DNA of 64,000 bases from CAXBBB01 sp963815505. Lineage in GTDB: Bacteria > Bacteroidota > Rhodothermia > Rhodothermales > BA12. A program made the position numbers and the translations under genes. Positions 35,729 through 47,309 of the stretch are shown piece by piece. Location of the stretch: positions 109,671-173,670 of the forward strand of contig CAWFGU010000027.1 in assembly GCA_963815505.1 (NCBI GenBank), written 5' to 3'. Under the pieces are notes generated by a model. It did no database searches and had not been told where the DNA came from. It saw only the letters and a list, made by a program, of their open reading frames with translations. Within the stretch, counting starts at the first letter, position 1. Every line of letters starts with the position of its first letter.

Positions 35729-37829
35729 CTACTCTGCCTTCCCGGCTAGGTCCAGCAAAAACGCGTAGTCGAATGCCGTGTCTTTGAAGCGGCGGAAGCG
35801 CCCCGTCGTGCCGCTGTGGCCCGCTTCCATGTCGGTTTTGAGCATCAGCAGGTTGTCGTCGGTTTTCAGGTCTCGGAGCTTTGCCACCCACTTTGCAGGC
35901 TCCCAGTATTGCACCTGCGAGTCGTGCAGGCCGGTCGTCACGAGCATGTTGGGATAGCCCTTGGCCTCGATATTGTCGTAGGGCGAGTATGAGAGCATGT
36001 AGGCGAAAGCATCGGGCTCGTTGGGATTGCCCCACTCGTCGTATTCGAACGTCGTAAGCGGAATCGTATCGTCGAGCATCGTCGTGACCACGTCGACGAA
36101 CGGTACGGCTGCGACGACGCCCGCCCACAGATCCGGCCGCAGGTTAACGACGGCCCCCATGAGCAGCCCGCCCGCTGAGCCACCGTTGGCATACAGCTGA
36201 TCCGGCGCGGCGTATCCCTGGGCGATCAGGTGCTCTCCCGCAGCGATGAAATCCGTAAACGTGTTCATCTTGCTCATCAACTTGCCGTCCTCATACCAAC
36301 GGCGGCCCATCTCCTGTCCACCCCGAATGTGCGCGATGGCGTAGACGAAGCCGCGGTCGAGCAGGCTCAGCCGGGTAGACGAGAACGATGCGTTCATCGA
36401 CGCGCCGTAGCTGCCGTAGCCGTAGAGCAGGGTGGGAGCCGTCCCGTCGACCGGCGTGTCGCTGTGGCGGACGATGGAAATCGGGATGCGCGTCCCATCG
36501 GTCGCCGTCGCCCAACTGCGCTCTGTGACATAGTCGTCCGAGACGAAATCGCCGACGACCTCTTCCTGCTTGACGACGGTCTTGGCGCGCGTATCCATGT
36601 CGTAATCGACCGTCTGCGTCGGCGTCGTCATCGACGTGTAGGTGTAGCGCAGCACGTCGGTGTCGTACGCGCGGTTGGTGCTGAGCGAGACCGTGTAGGC
36701 CGGTTCGTCGAACGCGACGAAGTGCTCGGATCCGTCCGATAGGTCGCGCATGCGCAAGCCGGCGCAGCGCGTCGGTGCGCTCCTGCACGGAGAGGTGACC
36801 GCTCATGACCTCGAACCCTTCGAGATATACGTCTTCATCGTGCCCGACCACGTCTTCCCACTGATCGACACTCGTCGCTCCCGAACGCGCTCGGCTCAGC
36901 TTGAAGTTTTCGGCTCCGTCCGCGTTCGAGCGGATGTAGAACCAGTCGCCCGCGTGGTCGACCGAGTACTCCAAACCGCGCTGCCGGGGTGCTAGGATGG
37001 TAAACTGTCCGGTCGGATTCGACGCGTCGAGATAGCGCACCTCGTCCGATAGCGTCTGCGACGATTGGATCATCACGAACTCGCGGCTCTTGCTCCGCCC
37101 CACGCCGACGTAGAACTCCTCGTCGTCCTCCTGAAACACGAGCGCGTCACTCATCGGGTTGCTACCGATGCGGTGACGCAGCACCTGATACGTCCGCAGC
37201 GTGTTGGCATCTTGACGCGGGTAGAACAGCGTCTGATCGTCTGCCCACACGCCATATCCGCCGGTCTTCTCGATGGGCTGGCCGATCGTTTCGCCCGTCG
37301 TCAGGTCCTTGACGTGGAGGGTGTAGATGCGGCGTCCGACCGTGTCGGCGGCGAAGGCGAGGCGCGTGCCGTCGGGACTCACGTCCATGCCGCCGATCTG
37401 GAAGTAGCTGTACCCCTCGGCCATCGGGTTCACGTCGAGGATCACCTCTTCGTCGGCGTCGAGCGAACCGCGCTTTCGAGCGTAGATCGGATACTCTTTG
37501 TCCTGCTCGAAGCGCGTATAGTACCAATAGCCGTTGTCGAAGTAAGGAGCCGTCGCATCGTCCTGGGCAATGCGCGCCACCATCTCGTCGTAGAGCGTCT
37601 GCCGCAGATCGGCGAGGTGCGCGGTTTTCTCCTCGGTGTAGGTGTTCTCGGCGTTGAGGTAGGCGATCACGTCGGCGTCCTCGCGGTCGTTGAGCCAGTA
37701 GTAGTCGTCGACGCGGTCGGTGCCGTGGTTCGAGAGAGTCAGCGGGCGCTTTTCGGCCATAGGAGCAAACGTTTGCGCCGACGCCGTCGATGCGATCAGG
37801 AGCAGTGCGAAGGCGGAGAGGAGGCGCAT
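35729..37829 (-). CDS. ptrB: Oligopeptidase B (S9A family), secreted (frameshifted)
   Basis: A serine peptidase that cleaves oligopeptides after Lys or Arg. The first frame has a signal peptide (LLSAFALLLIASTASA), TDRVDDYYWLNDREDADVIAYLNAEN and the propeller domain (MDVSPDGTRLAF, YSVDHAGDWFYIRSN). At about 36755-36762 the frame changes to RMRDLSDGSEHFVAFDEPAYTV; the remainder holds the catalytic hydrolase: GGSAGGLLMGAVVNLRPDL with the Ser, TTGLHDSQVQYWEPAKW with the Asp and KTDMEAGHSGTTGR with the His. One base must be removed to give about 699 residues. It converges with the DUF4097 gene and is divergent from the cupin. Confidence 0.88.
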
Positions 37830-37891
37830 GAGAAGTCAGTAGAAGAAGGACGGAACGTACGAAATCGGTGAGAGGATGGCTGGCTTCGTTC

Positions 37892-37924
37892 AAACCTGTC
37901 GGATCTCGAAGACCTGACAGGTTT
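37892..37924. repeat. Palindrome of the AAACCTGTC/GACAGGTTT type
   Basis: A perfect 9-bp inverted repeat (AAACCTGTC and GACAGGTTT) with a 15-base centre that can pair partly further (GGATCTCGAAGACCT). Similar palindromes are frequent in intergenic DNA of Bacteroidota. It lies between the divergent oligopeptidase and cupin genes. A related design is used at 38988-39022. Confidence 0.6.
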
Positions 37925-37966
37925 TAGTTTGGCGGTTCTACCTCATCAATCAAGTCCCAAACGCTC

Positions 37967-38311
37967 ATGCTCATCGACTCCGACAACCGCCCGTGGGGCC
38001 GCTGGGAAGAGTACCTCAACGAACCCGGCTACCGCGTCAAGCGCATCGTCGTGCTGCCGGGTGAGCGCCTGAGCCTGCAGCGCCACGCGCACCGCAAGGA
38101 GTACTGGGTGATCGTCCAGGGCGAAGGCCTCTTCCACCTCGATGGCGACGAGCGCCGCATCGCACCCGGCGACAGCCTCTTCATCCCGCTGGGCGGCGTC
38201 CACCGCATCACCAACGACACCGATGGCTACCTCGTCATCATCGAAACCCAGATGGGCGTCTGCCGCGAAGACGACATCGAACGCCTCGAAGACGACTATG
38301 GACGGAGTTAA
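37967..38311 (+). CDS. Cupin domain protein, mannose-6-phosphate isomerase type II-like
   Basis: A 114-residue single cupin: RPWGRWEEYLNEPGYRVKRIVVLPGERLSLQRHAHRKEYW (motif 1 with HxH-like R-H-A-H and Glu), GDERRIAPGDSLFIPLGGVHRITNDTD (motif 2 with the His). This matches the stand-alone C-terminal domain of ManC/type II phosphomannose isomerase. Activity is plausible but not shown. Its stop overlaps the stop of the convergent Uma2 gene by 4 bp. Confidence 0.88.
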   Translation: MLIDSDNRPWGRWEEYLNEPGYRVKRIVVLPGERLSLQRHAHRKEYWVIVQGEGLFHLDGDERRIAPGDSLFIPLGGVHRITNDTDGYLVIIETQMGVCREDDIERLEDDYGRS

Positions 38312-38928
38312 CCCAGCAGGTCGCGCAGCATGGCGTGCTCGCTGGGGAGCGGGTCGTCGAACAGGACGCCCAAATCCAGACGGAATCCGGCCAGCACGTC
38401 GCTTTTAAAGACCTCGCCTTGGGCAGGCGTCACGTCGGCGAAGAGTCCATCCATGCCCAGCCGAAAGACGCGCGCGTCACTGTTAACCGGGTCGATGAGC
38501 CAGTACTCACGCACGCCCATCGCCTCGTAGCCTGCTCGCTTCGTCTCGTAATCACGCCGCACGGACGAAGGCGACACGATCTCAATGGCGAGGTCGGGCG
38601 CTTCGCTGAGATACAGTTTCTGGATGACATAGGCACGCTCCCGTCGTACGAACAGAATATCCGGCTCGAACGACCGACGCTCATCGATTCGGACGGGCGT
38701 ACGAGAGCCGCGCACCTCGCCCAGATTCATCTCTCGGGCGTAAATGCGAAGCAAGCTAGCCAGAAATAGGAACAGGTCTTCGTGTCGGTCAGTCGGCATA
38801 TCGTAGATGAGGTAGCCGTCGATCAGGTCTGCTTTGCGCTCATCGTCGCGCGCGATAAAGTCGGCGAATGTCATCGGCTCGGTCTGCGGAGGCGATTGAG
38901 CAGGCAGGGCGGTCAGCGTTTTGGTCAT
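38308..38928 (-). CDS. Uma2 family (DUF820) putative restriction endonuclease-like protein
   Basis: A 206-residue protein of the Uma2/DUF820 family, common in cyanobacteria and Bacteroidota. The PD-(D/E)xK-like pattern can be seen: RRSFEPDILFV with the Asp, APDLAIEIVSPSSVRRDYETK with Glu and Lys, and GVREYWLIDP. Function is unknown. It is downstream of clpC on the same strand but separated by an intrinsic terminator, so it should have its own promoter. Confidence 0.88.
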   Translation of the reverse strand: MTKTLTALPAQSPPQTEPMTFADFIARDDERKADLIDGYLIYDMPTDRHEDLFLFLASLLRIYAREMNLGEVRGSRTPVRIDERRSFEPDILFVRRERAYVIQKLYLSEAPDLAIEIVSPSSVRRDYETKRAGYEAMGVREYWLIDPVNSDARVFRLGMDGLFADVTPAQGEVFKSDVLAGFRLDLGVLFDDPLPSEHAMLRDLLG

Positions 38929-38987
38929 GACAATCGGGGACAGTCGGTCGGTAACGGACGGGATTCACCCAGGCTCCGCAATAGGAA

Positions 38988-39022
38988 AAAGCCCGCCAGG
39001 TCGCTAGGATCTGACGGGCTTT
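38988..39022 (-). terminator. Intrinsic terminator after clpC
   Basis: On the minus strand: AAAGCCCG paired with CGGGCTTT (8 bp) plus partly paired inner arms, followed by further Ts (TTTTTCC). It lies 18 bp after the clpC stop. Confidence 0.85.
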
Positions 39023-39040
39023 CGGTTTTGCGCGGGACAG

Positions 39041-41614
<2,574 letters not shown>

Positions 41615-41781
41615 GAAGTAGGGGGATGGCGGTGTCGCCGGGCGATGCCGAGCGAGAACGCGCGGAGGTCGGGGCGTGGCAGGCAAATGCTGCCCAAAAG
41701 TCAGAAGTAGAGACCGAATCGCTCTCGAAAGCGGTCAGCGGGTGGTGCGACCAACGATGCAAAAAGAACGCCGCACTCGGT

Positions 41782-42126
41782 TCATGCCGAGAAGCTCGAT
41801 CCGCAGCCGCACGTGGCGGTGGCGTTGGGGTTCTCGAACGTGAAGCCGCGCGCGTTTAGTCCGTCGTGGTAGTCTACCGTCACGCCCATCAGGTAGAGGC
41901 CGTGGCGCTTGTCCATGTAGACCGGGATGCCGTCGATTTCATAGGCGGCGTCCTGATCGCGCTGCTTGTCGAACCCCAAGATATAGCTCATGCCCGAGCA
42001 TCCGCCGCCCTTGACGCCCACGCGCAAGCCGTAGCCTGCGGGGATGTCTTTGGTGGTCATGATCTTTTGCACAGCTTCGGCGGCGCGGCCGGAGAGTTGG
42101 ATCGGAGAAGGTGCGGTAGCAGTCAT
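41782..42126 (-). CDS. A-type iron-sulfur carrier protein (ErpA/IscA/SufA-like)
   Basis: A 114-residue HesB/IscA fold: IQLSGRAAEAVQKIMTT, GLRVGVKGGGCSGMSYILGF, YMDKRHGLYLMGVTVDYHDGLNARGFTFENPNATATCGCGSSF. The three cluster-binding cysteines (G-C-S-G and C-G-C-G) are present. It carries [Fe-S] clusters to apoproteins. It is 168 bp upstream of clpC on the same strand; assignment to erpA or sufA cannot be decided by eye. Confidence 0.92.
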   Translation of the reverse strand: MTATAPSPIQLSGRAAEAVQKIMTTKDIPAGYGLRVGVKGGGCSGMSYILGFDKQRDQDAAYEIDGIPVYMDKRHGLYLMGVTVDYHDGLNARGFTFENPNATATCGCGSSFSA

Positions 42127-42272
42127 ATCGAAAGGGGATGCGGCCCTCGGCAAACCGCCCCAAGAGGACCGAAGCGCATGCGTAGAAGAGCGTGTTTTGC
42201 GAACGGAAGCCTCTTCCTGCTGTTCCTTTTTTGAGCACCGCGACACGCCAAAATCAGGCGCGCGACGCCCGA

Positions 42273-43394
42273 TCAGCCGAATAGACTAGGCGCGGCGCGG
42301 CGAGCCGCCATCTGATCGAACAGCTTGTGGTTGGCCCTGGGAAAGGCGTACGCGTCGCGCTCCTCCATCCTAATCCAGTGCGTTTCGAGTTCGGTCGTCG
42401 GCTCATCTTCCGTGGTGCAAGCGAACGCGGTGACGGTGACGGTGAAATGTGAGTAAGCGTGCTCGACCTGAGCCAGGCGCTCGCCTACCTGTGCGTCGAT
42501 GTCCAATTCTTCCGTCAGTTCACGAACGCAGGCTCCTGCATCGGATTCGTCCGGTTCGCGCTTGCCGCCGGGAAGCTCCCAGAGTCCGCCGAGCATGGCG
42601 TCGTTTGGGCGTCGCTGGATCAGGAATCGTCCGTCAGCGCGCGTCAGGAGTGCGACGGATACATGGTGATGCGGCCGCTTCTTCTTCGGCTCCTTGTAGG
42701 GCAGTTCGGACTGCCTGCTTTGGGCGCGGGCGACGCAGACCGAAGACAGCGGGCAGACCGGGCACGTTGGATTCTTGGGCGTGCAGACCGTCGCGCCTAG
42801 CTCCATCACCGCCTGGTTGTAGTCTCCCGGGTTGGTTGGCGCGAGTAGAGCGTCGGCGATGCGTTGGAAGTGCGTACGGACGGCCGGACGATTGATCGGA
42901 TCGTCGATGCCAAACACCCGCGACAAAACGCGGAGCACGTTGCCATCCAATACGGCATAGCTTCCGCCGAACGCAATCGACTGAACGGCGGCAGCGGTGT
43001 ACGGGCCAACGCCGGGTAGGGCGATGAAGGCTGCGTGATCATCGGGCACGCGCCCGCCAAAGACGTTGACTACCCGTTTGGCTGCGCGGTGCAGGTTGCG
43101 AGCGCGCGAGTAGTACCCCAGCCCCTCCCAGGCTTTGAGCACGTCGTCTTGGGGTGCATCTGCCAAGGCCTTTACGAGTCGGGAAGGCGGCGATACGAAC
43201 CGCTCGTAATACGGTGTCATCTGGTCGACGCGCGTTTGCTGAAGCATGATCTCGCTGATCCAGATGCGATACGGATCGGTCGAGGCTCGCCACGGCATCG
43301 CGCGCTTGACCCGGTGGTACCACTGTGTCAGATCGTCGTGGAAAGCGGTGCATACCGAGTCGGAAATCGGCGGAAGATCGGTCGGTGTCGGCAC
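42273..43394 (-). CDS. mutY: A/G-specific adenine DNA glycosylase MutY
   Basis: A 373-residue repair enzyme that removes A paired with 8-oxoguanine. Visible signs are WYHRVKRAMPWRASTDPYRIWISEIMLQQTRVDQMTPYYERF, WEGLGYYSRARNLHRAA, the helix-hairpin-helix LPGVGPYTAAAVQSIAF, the [4Fe-4S] loop with C-x6-C-x2-C-x5-C (CTPKNPTCPVCPLSSVC) and a C-terminal Nudix-like domain with GLWELPGGKREPDESDA for 8-oxoG recognition. All parts are intact. It is divergent from the Omp85-like gene; the gap holds a REP-like copy. Confidence 0.96.
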   Translation of the reverse strand: MPTPTDLPPISDSVCTAFHDDLTQWYHRVKRAMPWRASTDPYRIWISEIMLQQTRVDQMTPYYERFVSPPSRLVKALADAPQDDVLKAWEGLGYYSRARNLHRAAKRVVNVFGGRVPDDHAAFIALPGVGPYTAAAVQSIAFGGSYAVLDGNVLRVLSRVFGIDDPINRPAVRTHFQRIADALLAPTNPGDYNQAVMELGATVCTPKNPTCPVCPLSSVCVARAQSRQSELPYKEPKKKRPHHHVSVALLTRADGRFLIQRRPNDAMLGGLWELPGGKREPDESDAGACVRELTEELDIDAQVGERLAQVEHAYSHFTVTVTAFACTTEDEPTTELETHWIRMEERDAYAFPRANHKLFDQMAARRAAPSLFG

Positions 43395-43702
43395 GATGAG
43401 AACAGTGGCAGGCGTTGAGAACAGACGTTCGCTCCCGACGCGCCGCGCGCGGTTTGGGTCCTAGTTTGGCATCGAATCACACGCAGGCAGTCACCAAAAC
43501 GTGATCGCTGCGGCCTCCTCATCGATTAAGCCGCCTCGCATCGCTCCAGCGCTATCCTACCGTGATGCGTCCTGCCCACTCTCCACAACGTCGTCCCTGC
43601 GCAGGCAGGGTCCTCAACGTTGCGACGAAGCGCTTCAGCGCCAGATGCCATTGTAGATTTCCGTCTTCGGGGAAAAGGGAGGGCTGAGCGCGATCCTGTT
43701 CT
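43395..43702. other. Divergent intergenic region with a REP-like unit
   Basis: About 308 bp between mutY (-) and the Omp85-like gene (+). No gene is recognised. It contains a palindromic unit at 43590-43613 related to the inverted pair at 16620-16725, and an AG-rich stretch (AAAAGGGAGG) at about 43675 that could be a ribosome binding site. Confidence 0.5.
43590..43613 (+). repeat. Third copy of the REP-like palindrome
   Basis: GTCGTCCCTGCGCAGGCAGG and flank; a small internal hairpin CCCTGC-GCAG-GCAGGG. It shares the GTCGTCCC...C(A)GG frame with the left unit of the inverted pair at 16620. Confidence 0.5.
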
Positions 43703-45474
43703 ATGCGGCTGGCGTTGCGCTGCTTACTGTCGCGCTGCTAGCGTGCGATTCAGTGATGGCACAGAGTACTCCCGGCGAACCGTTGCCCGGTAGCGCTCCG
43801 GCCACTGCCGTGTCAACGAATGGAGAACTGGTGTGGAGTGGGTGGTGGATGCCACCTGACACCGTCGCTCTTCGTCGATCCGTACGCGACACACTCGCCG
43901 CGCGCGGTTATGGATTGTCGCGCGTGCTGTCGGTCGGGACGGAATCGGCCGACCCGGCTGCTCAAGCAGGTATGGAGACGGAGGGACCAGCGGCGCGCGT
44001 TCTGATAGACCCAGGTCCGTTATTGCAAATAAAAGATGTGGTTCTAGAAGGCATCGAGGCAGGTCGGGGCGACGAACTGATGGCGCAGCTAGACAGCCGG
44101 TCCGGCCGTCCGTTTCGTCCGTCGCTTCTGGCCGACGATGCCCGGCGTATGGTGCGCACTCTGGCTGCCGACGGTTTCACGCTGGCTCAGGTGCGCATCG
44201 AACGGCTGGACTTTTTGCCCGCCGATTCGTCGCTTTCCATCGTTCTAACCGTCGATCTGGGCGCCGCGTTGACGCTCGACAGTATCCAGGTGCGCGGCTC
44301 GGACGTACGTTCGGCCGTTGCACAGAAAGTGATCGGGCACCGCATCGGGGAGCCGCTGGAGGGGTACGACACGCAACGCATTCGGTCGCGGTTGGAAGCA
44401 AGTGGGCTGTTCGCATCTGTCGATAGTGTTCGGCTTCGCGTGCGCGACGGTCGCTTGGCGTCGCTCATCGTTGACGCGCAAGCTCCGGCACCTGGCGCAT
44501 TTGACCTGGTGCTAGGCGTCGTACCGGATGCAGGCGGGCGCGCGTCGCTCGTAGGCTCGGGCTTCCTGTCGCTGCTCTCGCCCTTCGGACTGGGGCATCG
44601 GTACGTGTTACGGCTCGACCGCCAGCCGGGGCGTACGAGTCGGGCCGAAGCATTGGCTGAACTGCCCTATCTGCCCTGGGTGCCGGTTGGCGTTGCGTTC
44701 GGGTTCGACGGTATCCAGCAAGACTCGACGCTGAGCACGCAGCGGCTGCGCGGCGAGGTCACGTATGGCTCACCGGCGTGGCAGGTGTTCGGATCGGTGA
44801 GCAAGGAGACGACCAAGCCCGGCGTCGGAGGGGTGCGTCTCGTGGGGGGGCGCCAGCAGATCGCCCAGGCCAGTGTCACGTTCGTCGGAGGTGGTTTCCG
44901 CGCGGATCGGCGCGACCGGCGCATCAGCCCGCGCCGAGGAGTGCTGGCCGAAGTGCGCGTCGAGCGCGGCGACCGTCGACGCTCGTTCGGGCTCGTCGTC
45001 GATGGAGTCGAGACCCGGCAGCGCGAGCGGGCGTCGCAGGACCGCGCGACAGCGAACCTCCGCCTGTTCGCATCGCCTCTGAGCCGAGTCGTTGTCGTCA
45101 TGGGAGGCGAAGGCTACCTGCTGCGAAGCGATGCGTACGAAGTCGGCGAACTCTTCCGGCTCGGCGGCACGCGCACCCTGCGCGGCTATCCAGACGACCG
45201 CTTTCGCGCGCGCCAAGCGGTTCGCTTGCTCGGCGAAGCACGGCTTCTGCTCGACCGCTCGTCGTACCTCTACCTGTTTTTCGACGCGGCGTGGCTCGAC
45301 CAGCCAGCGACCTCGCAGGCTGAGGTCACTGCTCTGTCAGGCTTTTATCCCGGCTATGGGGGGGGCATCCAGTTCGAGACGCCGCTCGGTCTGATGAATG
45401 CCAGCTACGCCGCATCGCGAGAGTCGGGGTTTTCGGACGGCCAAGTCCACGTCGGACTATCTTTCGGGCTGTAA
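43703..45474 (+). CDS. POTRA/Omp85-family outer membrane protein (N-terminal frame problem)
   Basis: The body (from about 43741) encodes POTRA-like repeats (VLIDPGPLLQIKDVVLEGIE, FTLAQVRIERLDFLP, LTLDSIQVRGSDV, GEPLEGYDTQRIRSRLEASGLFASVDSV) and a 16-strand surface antigen barrel ending GGIQFETPLGLMNASYA ... VHVGLSFGL, with a typical C-terminal Phe-x-Leu. It resembles BamA/TamA-like assembly proteins. The signal peptide (LLTVALLACDSVMAQ) is in frame with the body but lacks a start; ATG 43703 (MRLALR) is one frame off, so a missing base or two extra bases near 43718-43730 is likely. A GTG at 43753 would skip the signal. Confidence 0.8.
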
Positions 45475-45496
45475 CCGCCTCGTCCTCACCGGCCTC

Positions 45497-46210
45497 TTGA
45501 CGACCAACTTCTACGCTCCACCCGATGCCTTGATCGGCGATCTGGTGACGCTGCCCGACGACGAAGCCCGCCACGCCATCAAAGTACTGCGGATGGGCGT
45601 TGGTGCAGCGCTGACGATCGTAGACGGAGCAGGAGGGTGGCACGCGTGCGAACTGGTCGAGGTCGGGAAAACGGTCCGGGCGCGCGTTATCCAAACTAAG
45701 CGCGATGTAAACGAGCGCCGCGTCGGGCTGTGGCTGGCGATGAGTCCGCTGGCGAAGCGCGATCGGTTGGAGTTCGCTGTCGAGAAGGCCGTTGAGCTAG
45801 GCGTGACGGATCTGGTGCTGATCCGAACGGCCCGTACGCCGCCCGGAAAGACGCGCATTGACCGGCTTGAATCCCGACTGGTGTCTGCACTCAAGCAGAG
45901 CCTCCGGTGCCGCCTGCCCGTCGTTCACGAATGCGCACTCTCTGGTCTCGTGGCTTTGCATCCCGACGTGCAGTGGCTGACGCTCCACGAAGCTGCTGTC
46001 CATCCGCTCAGTGACTTGCTCGCCGCGTCTGATCCTTCTCGCCCGGTTGGAGTGGTGATCGGCCCGGAGGGCGGTTTTACAGACGCCGAAGTGGCCCATC
46101 TGGTGGGCGACGGGGCCCGCACCGCTCTACTCGGCCCGCGCCGCCTGCGCGCCGAAACCGCCGCCGTCGCCGCCTGCGCGATGGCTTCTGCCCTCCATTC
46201 TGAATCTTGA
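45497..46210 (+). CDS. rsmE: 16S rRNA (uracil-1498-N3)-methyltransferase RsmE
   Basis: A 237-residue SPOUT methyltransferase. Visible signs are NFYAPPDAL at the start, DDEARHAIKVLRMGVGAALTIVDGAG (PUA-like), MSPLAKRDRLEFAVEKAVELGVTDLVLI, SLKQSLRCRLPVV and the SAM knot VVIGPEGGFTDAEV with LGPRRLRAETAAV. TTG at 45497 is chosen because it starts the family N-terminus directly; the upstream part of the frame overlaps the Omp85-like gene. It is followed 3 bp later by the Nudix gene. Confidence 0.95.
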   Translation: MTTNFYAPPDALIGDLVTLPDDEARHAIKVLRMGVGAALTIVDGAGGWHACELVEVGKTVRARVIQTKRDVNERRVGLWLAMSPLAKRDRLEFAVEKAVELGVTDLVLIRTARTPPGKTRIDRLESRLVSALKQSLRCRLPVVHECALSGLVALHPDVQWLTLHEAAVHPLSDLLAASDPSRPVGVVIGPEGGFTDAEVAHLVGDGARTALLGPRRLRAETAAVAACAMASALHSES

Positions 46211-46213
46211 CCC

Positions 46214-46843
46214 ATGCCTGACTCTCTCATTCCAGGCACCGGCGATCCGCTCGCCTCGACCGAAGACCCGAATGCGCCTGACCTGCGCGAGACCAAGCGC
46301 TCGTCAGTCAAACTGGTAGACGGTAAGCTGCTCCATGCCTTCCGCGATCACGTCGAAACGCCTTCGGGTGTCGAATCTGTCCGCGAGTGGATCGACCATC
46401 CAGGTGCCGCCGCGGTCGTTCCGCTCTTCGCCGACGGATCGACGCTGCTCGTTCGCCAGTTTCGCTATCCGACGGGCCGGTCGTTTCTGGAGTTGCCTGC
46501 CGGGAAACGAGACGCGGGAGACGGACCGGAGGCGACGGCGCGCCGAGAGTTGCTGGAAGAAACCGGGTTGTCTGCAGCCAAGCTGACGCCTCTTGGGCCG
46601 CTCTTCCCCGGAATAGGGTACAGCAATGAAGTAATCTGGTTTTTTCTGGCCGAGCAACTGAGCGAATCCAGTACGCAGAATCTCGACGTAGGGGAGAGCG
46701 TCCAGCCGGTCCGGTTTCCGTTCGCCGAGGCCGTCGCCCGTGCCCAGCGTGGGGAATTGGGAGACATGAAAACTGTCGCGGGCTTACTGATGGCCGACGC
46801 TTACCTCAGGGGTCGCTCCGGCGAGGGGGCCAGCGATAAATGA
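46214..46843 (+). CDS. Nudix hydrolase, ADP-sugar pyrophosphatase type
   Basis: A 209-residue Nudix protein. The box GX5EX7REUXEEXGU is visible as GKRDAGDGPEATARRELLEETGL, preceded by RYPTGRSFLELPAG, which is typical of ADP-ribose/ADP-sugar pyrophosphatases (NudF/YffH group). It would split ADP-ribose to AMP and ribose-5-phosphate. The N-terminal 35 residues are Pro/Asp-rich and variable. It is co-directional with rsmE. Confidence 0.9.
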   Translation: MPDSLIPGTGDPLASTEDPNAPDLRETKRSSVKLVDGKLLHAFRDHVETPSGVESVREWIDHPGAAAVVPLFADGSTLLVRQFRYPTGRSFLELPAGKRDAGDGPEATARRELLEETGLSAAKLTPLGPLFPGIGYSNEVIWFFLAEQLSESSTQNLDVGESVQPVRFPFAEAVARAQRGELGDMKTVAGLLMADAYLRGRSGEGASDK

Positions 46844-46860
46844 GTGAACCGACAATGCGA

Positions 46861-46892
46861 GTTGAAGCGAGCGTGATCTGTTCGTAGCTTTC
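46861..46892 (+). promoter_or_regulatory. Possible Bacteroidota-type promoter for secG
   Basis: GTTG (46861-46864) and TAGCTTTC (46885-46892; seven of eight matches to TAnnTTTG) are separated by 20 bp, and the secG ATG follows 25 bp later. Moderate evidence only. Confidence 0.35.
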
Positions 46893-46917
46893 CCGGCTCC
46901 ACACGTCTTGTCTGTCC

Positions 46918-47247
46918 ATGCTGTTCGGCCTCATCGTCGCGATCCTCGCGATCCTCTCGCTCGTTCTCATCCTCGTCATCCTGCTCCAGAGCGGAAAAGG
47001 CGGTGGTCTTTCGGGCATCGGCGCGGGCGGCACGACGCAGATCCTGGGTGCCCGTCAGGCGCCCGACTCGCTCGAAAAGATCACGTGGGGACTGGGTGCC
47101 GTGTTTGCGCTGCTCTGCATTCTGAGCAGCTTCGTCATCAACCGAGACAGCGATGTGAACGTGCTCGATGGCGTACGCACCGAGCAAACCGCTCCGTCGC
47201 CCGCCGCTCCTGCTCCCGCTGCGCCGGTCGTCCCTGACGGCGAGTAA
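46918..47247 (+). CDS. secG: Preprotein translocase subunit SecG
   Basis: A 109-residue protein with two membrane helices (LIVAILAILSLVLILVILLQSGKGGG and GLGAVFALLCILSSFVI) joined by the Gly-rich cytoplasmic loop LSGIGAGGTTQILGAR. It is an accessory part of the SecYEG channel. The C-terminal Pro/Ala tail (PSPAAPAPAAP) is longer than in E. coli, as is usual in Bacteroidota. Confidence 0.95.
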   Translation: MLFGLIVAILAILSLVLILVILLQSGKGGGLSGIGAGGTTQILGARQAPDSLEKITWGLGAVFALLCILSSFVINRDSDVNVLDGVRTEQTAPSPAAPAPAAPVVPDGE

Positions 47248-47309
47248 AGACGGTCTGACGCCGGGTTGTCACCCGGTGCGCGCGAGTTTGACGGCACTAC
47301 CTGCTCTTC

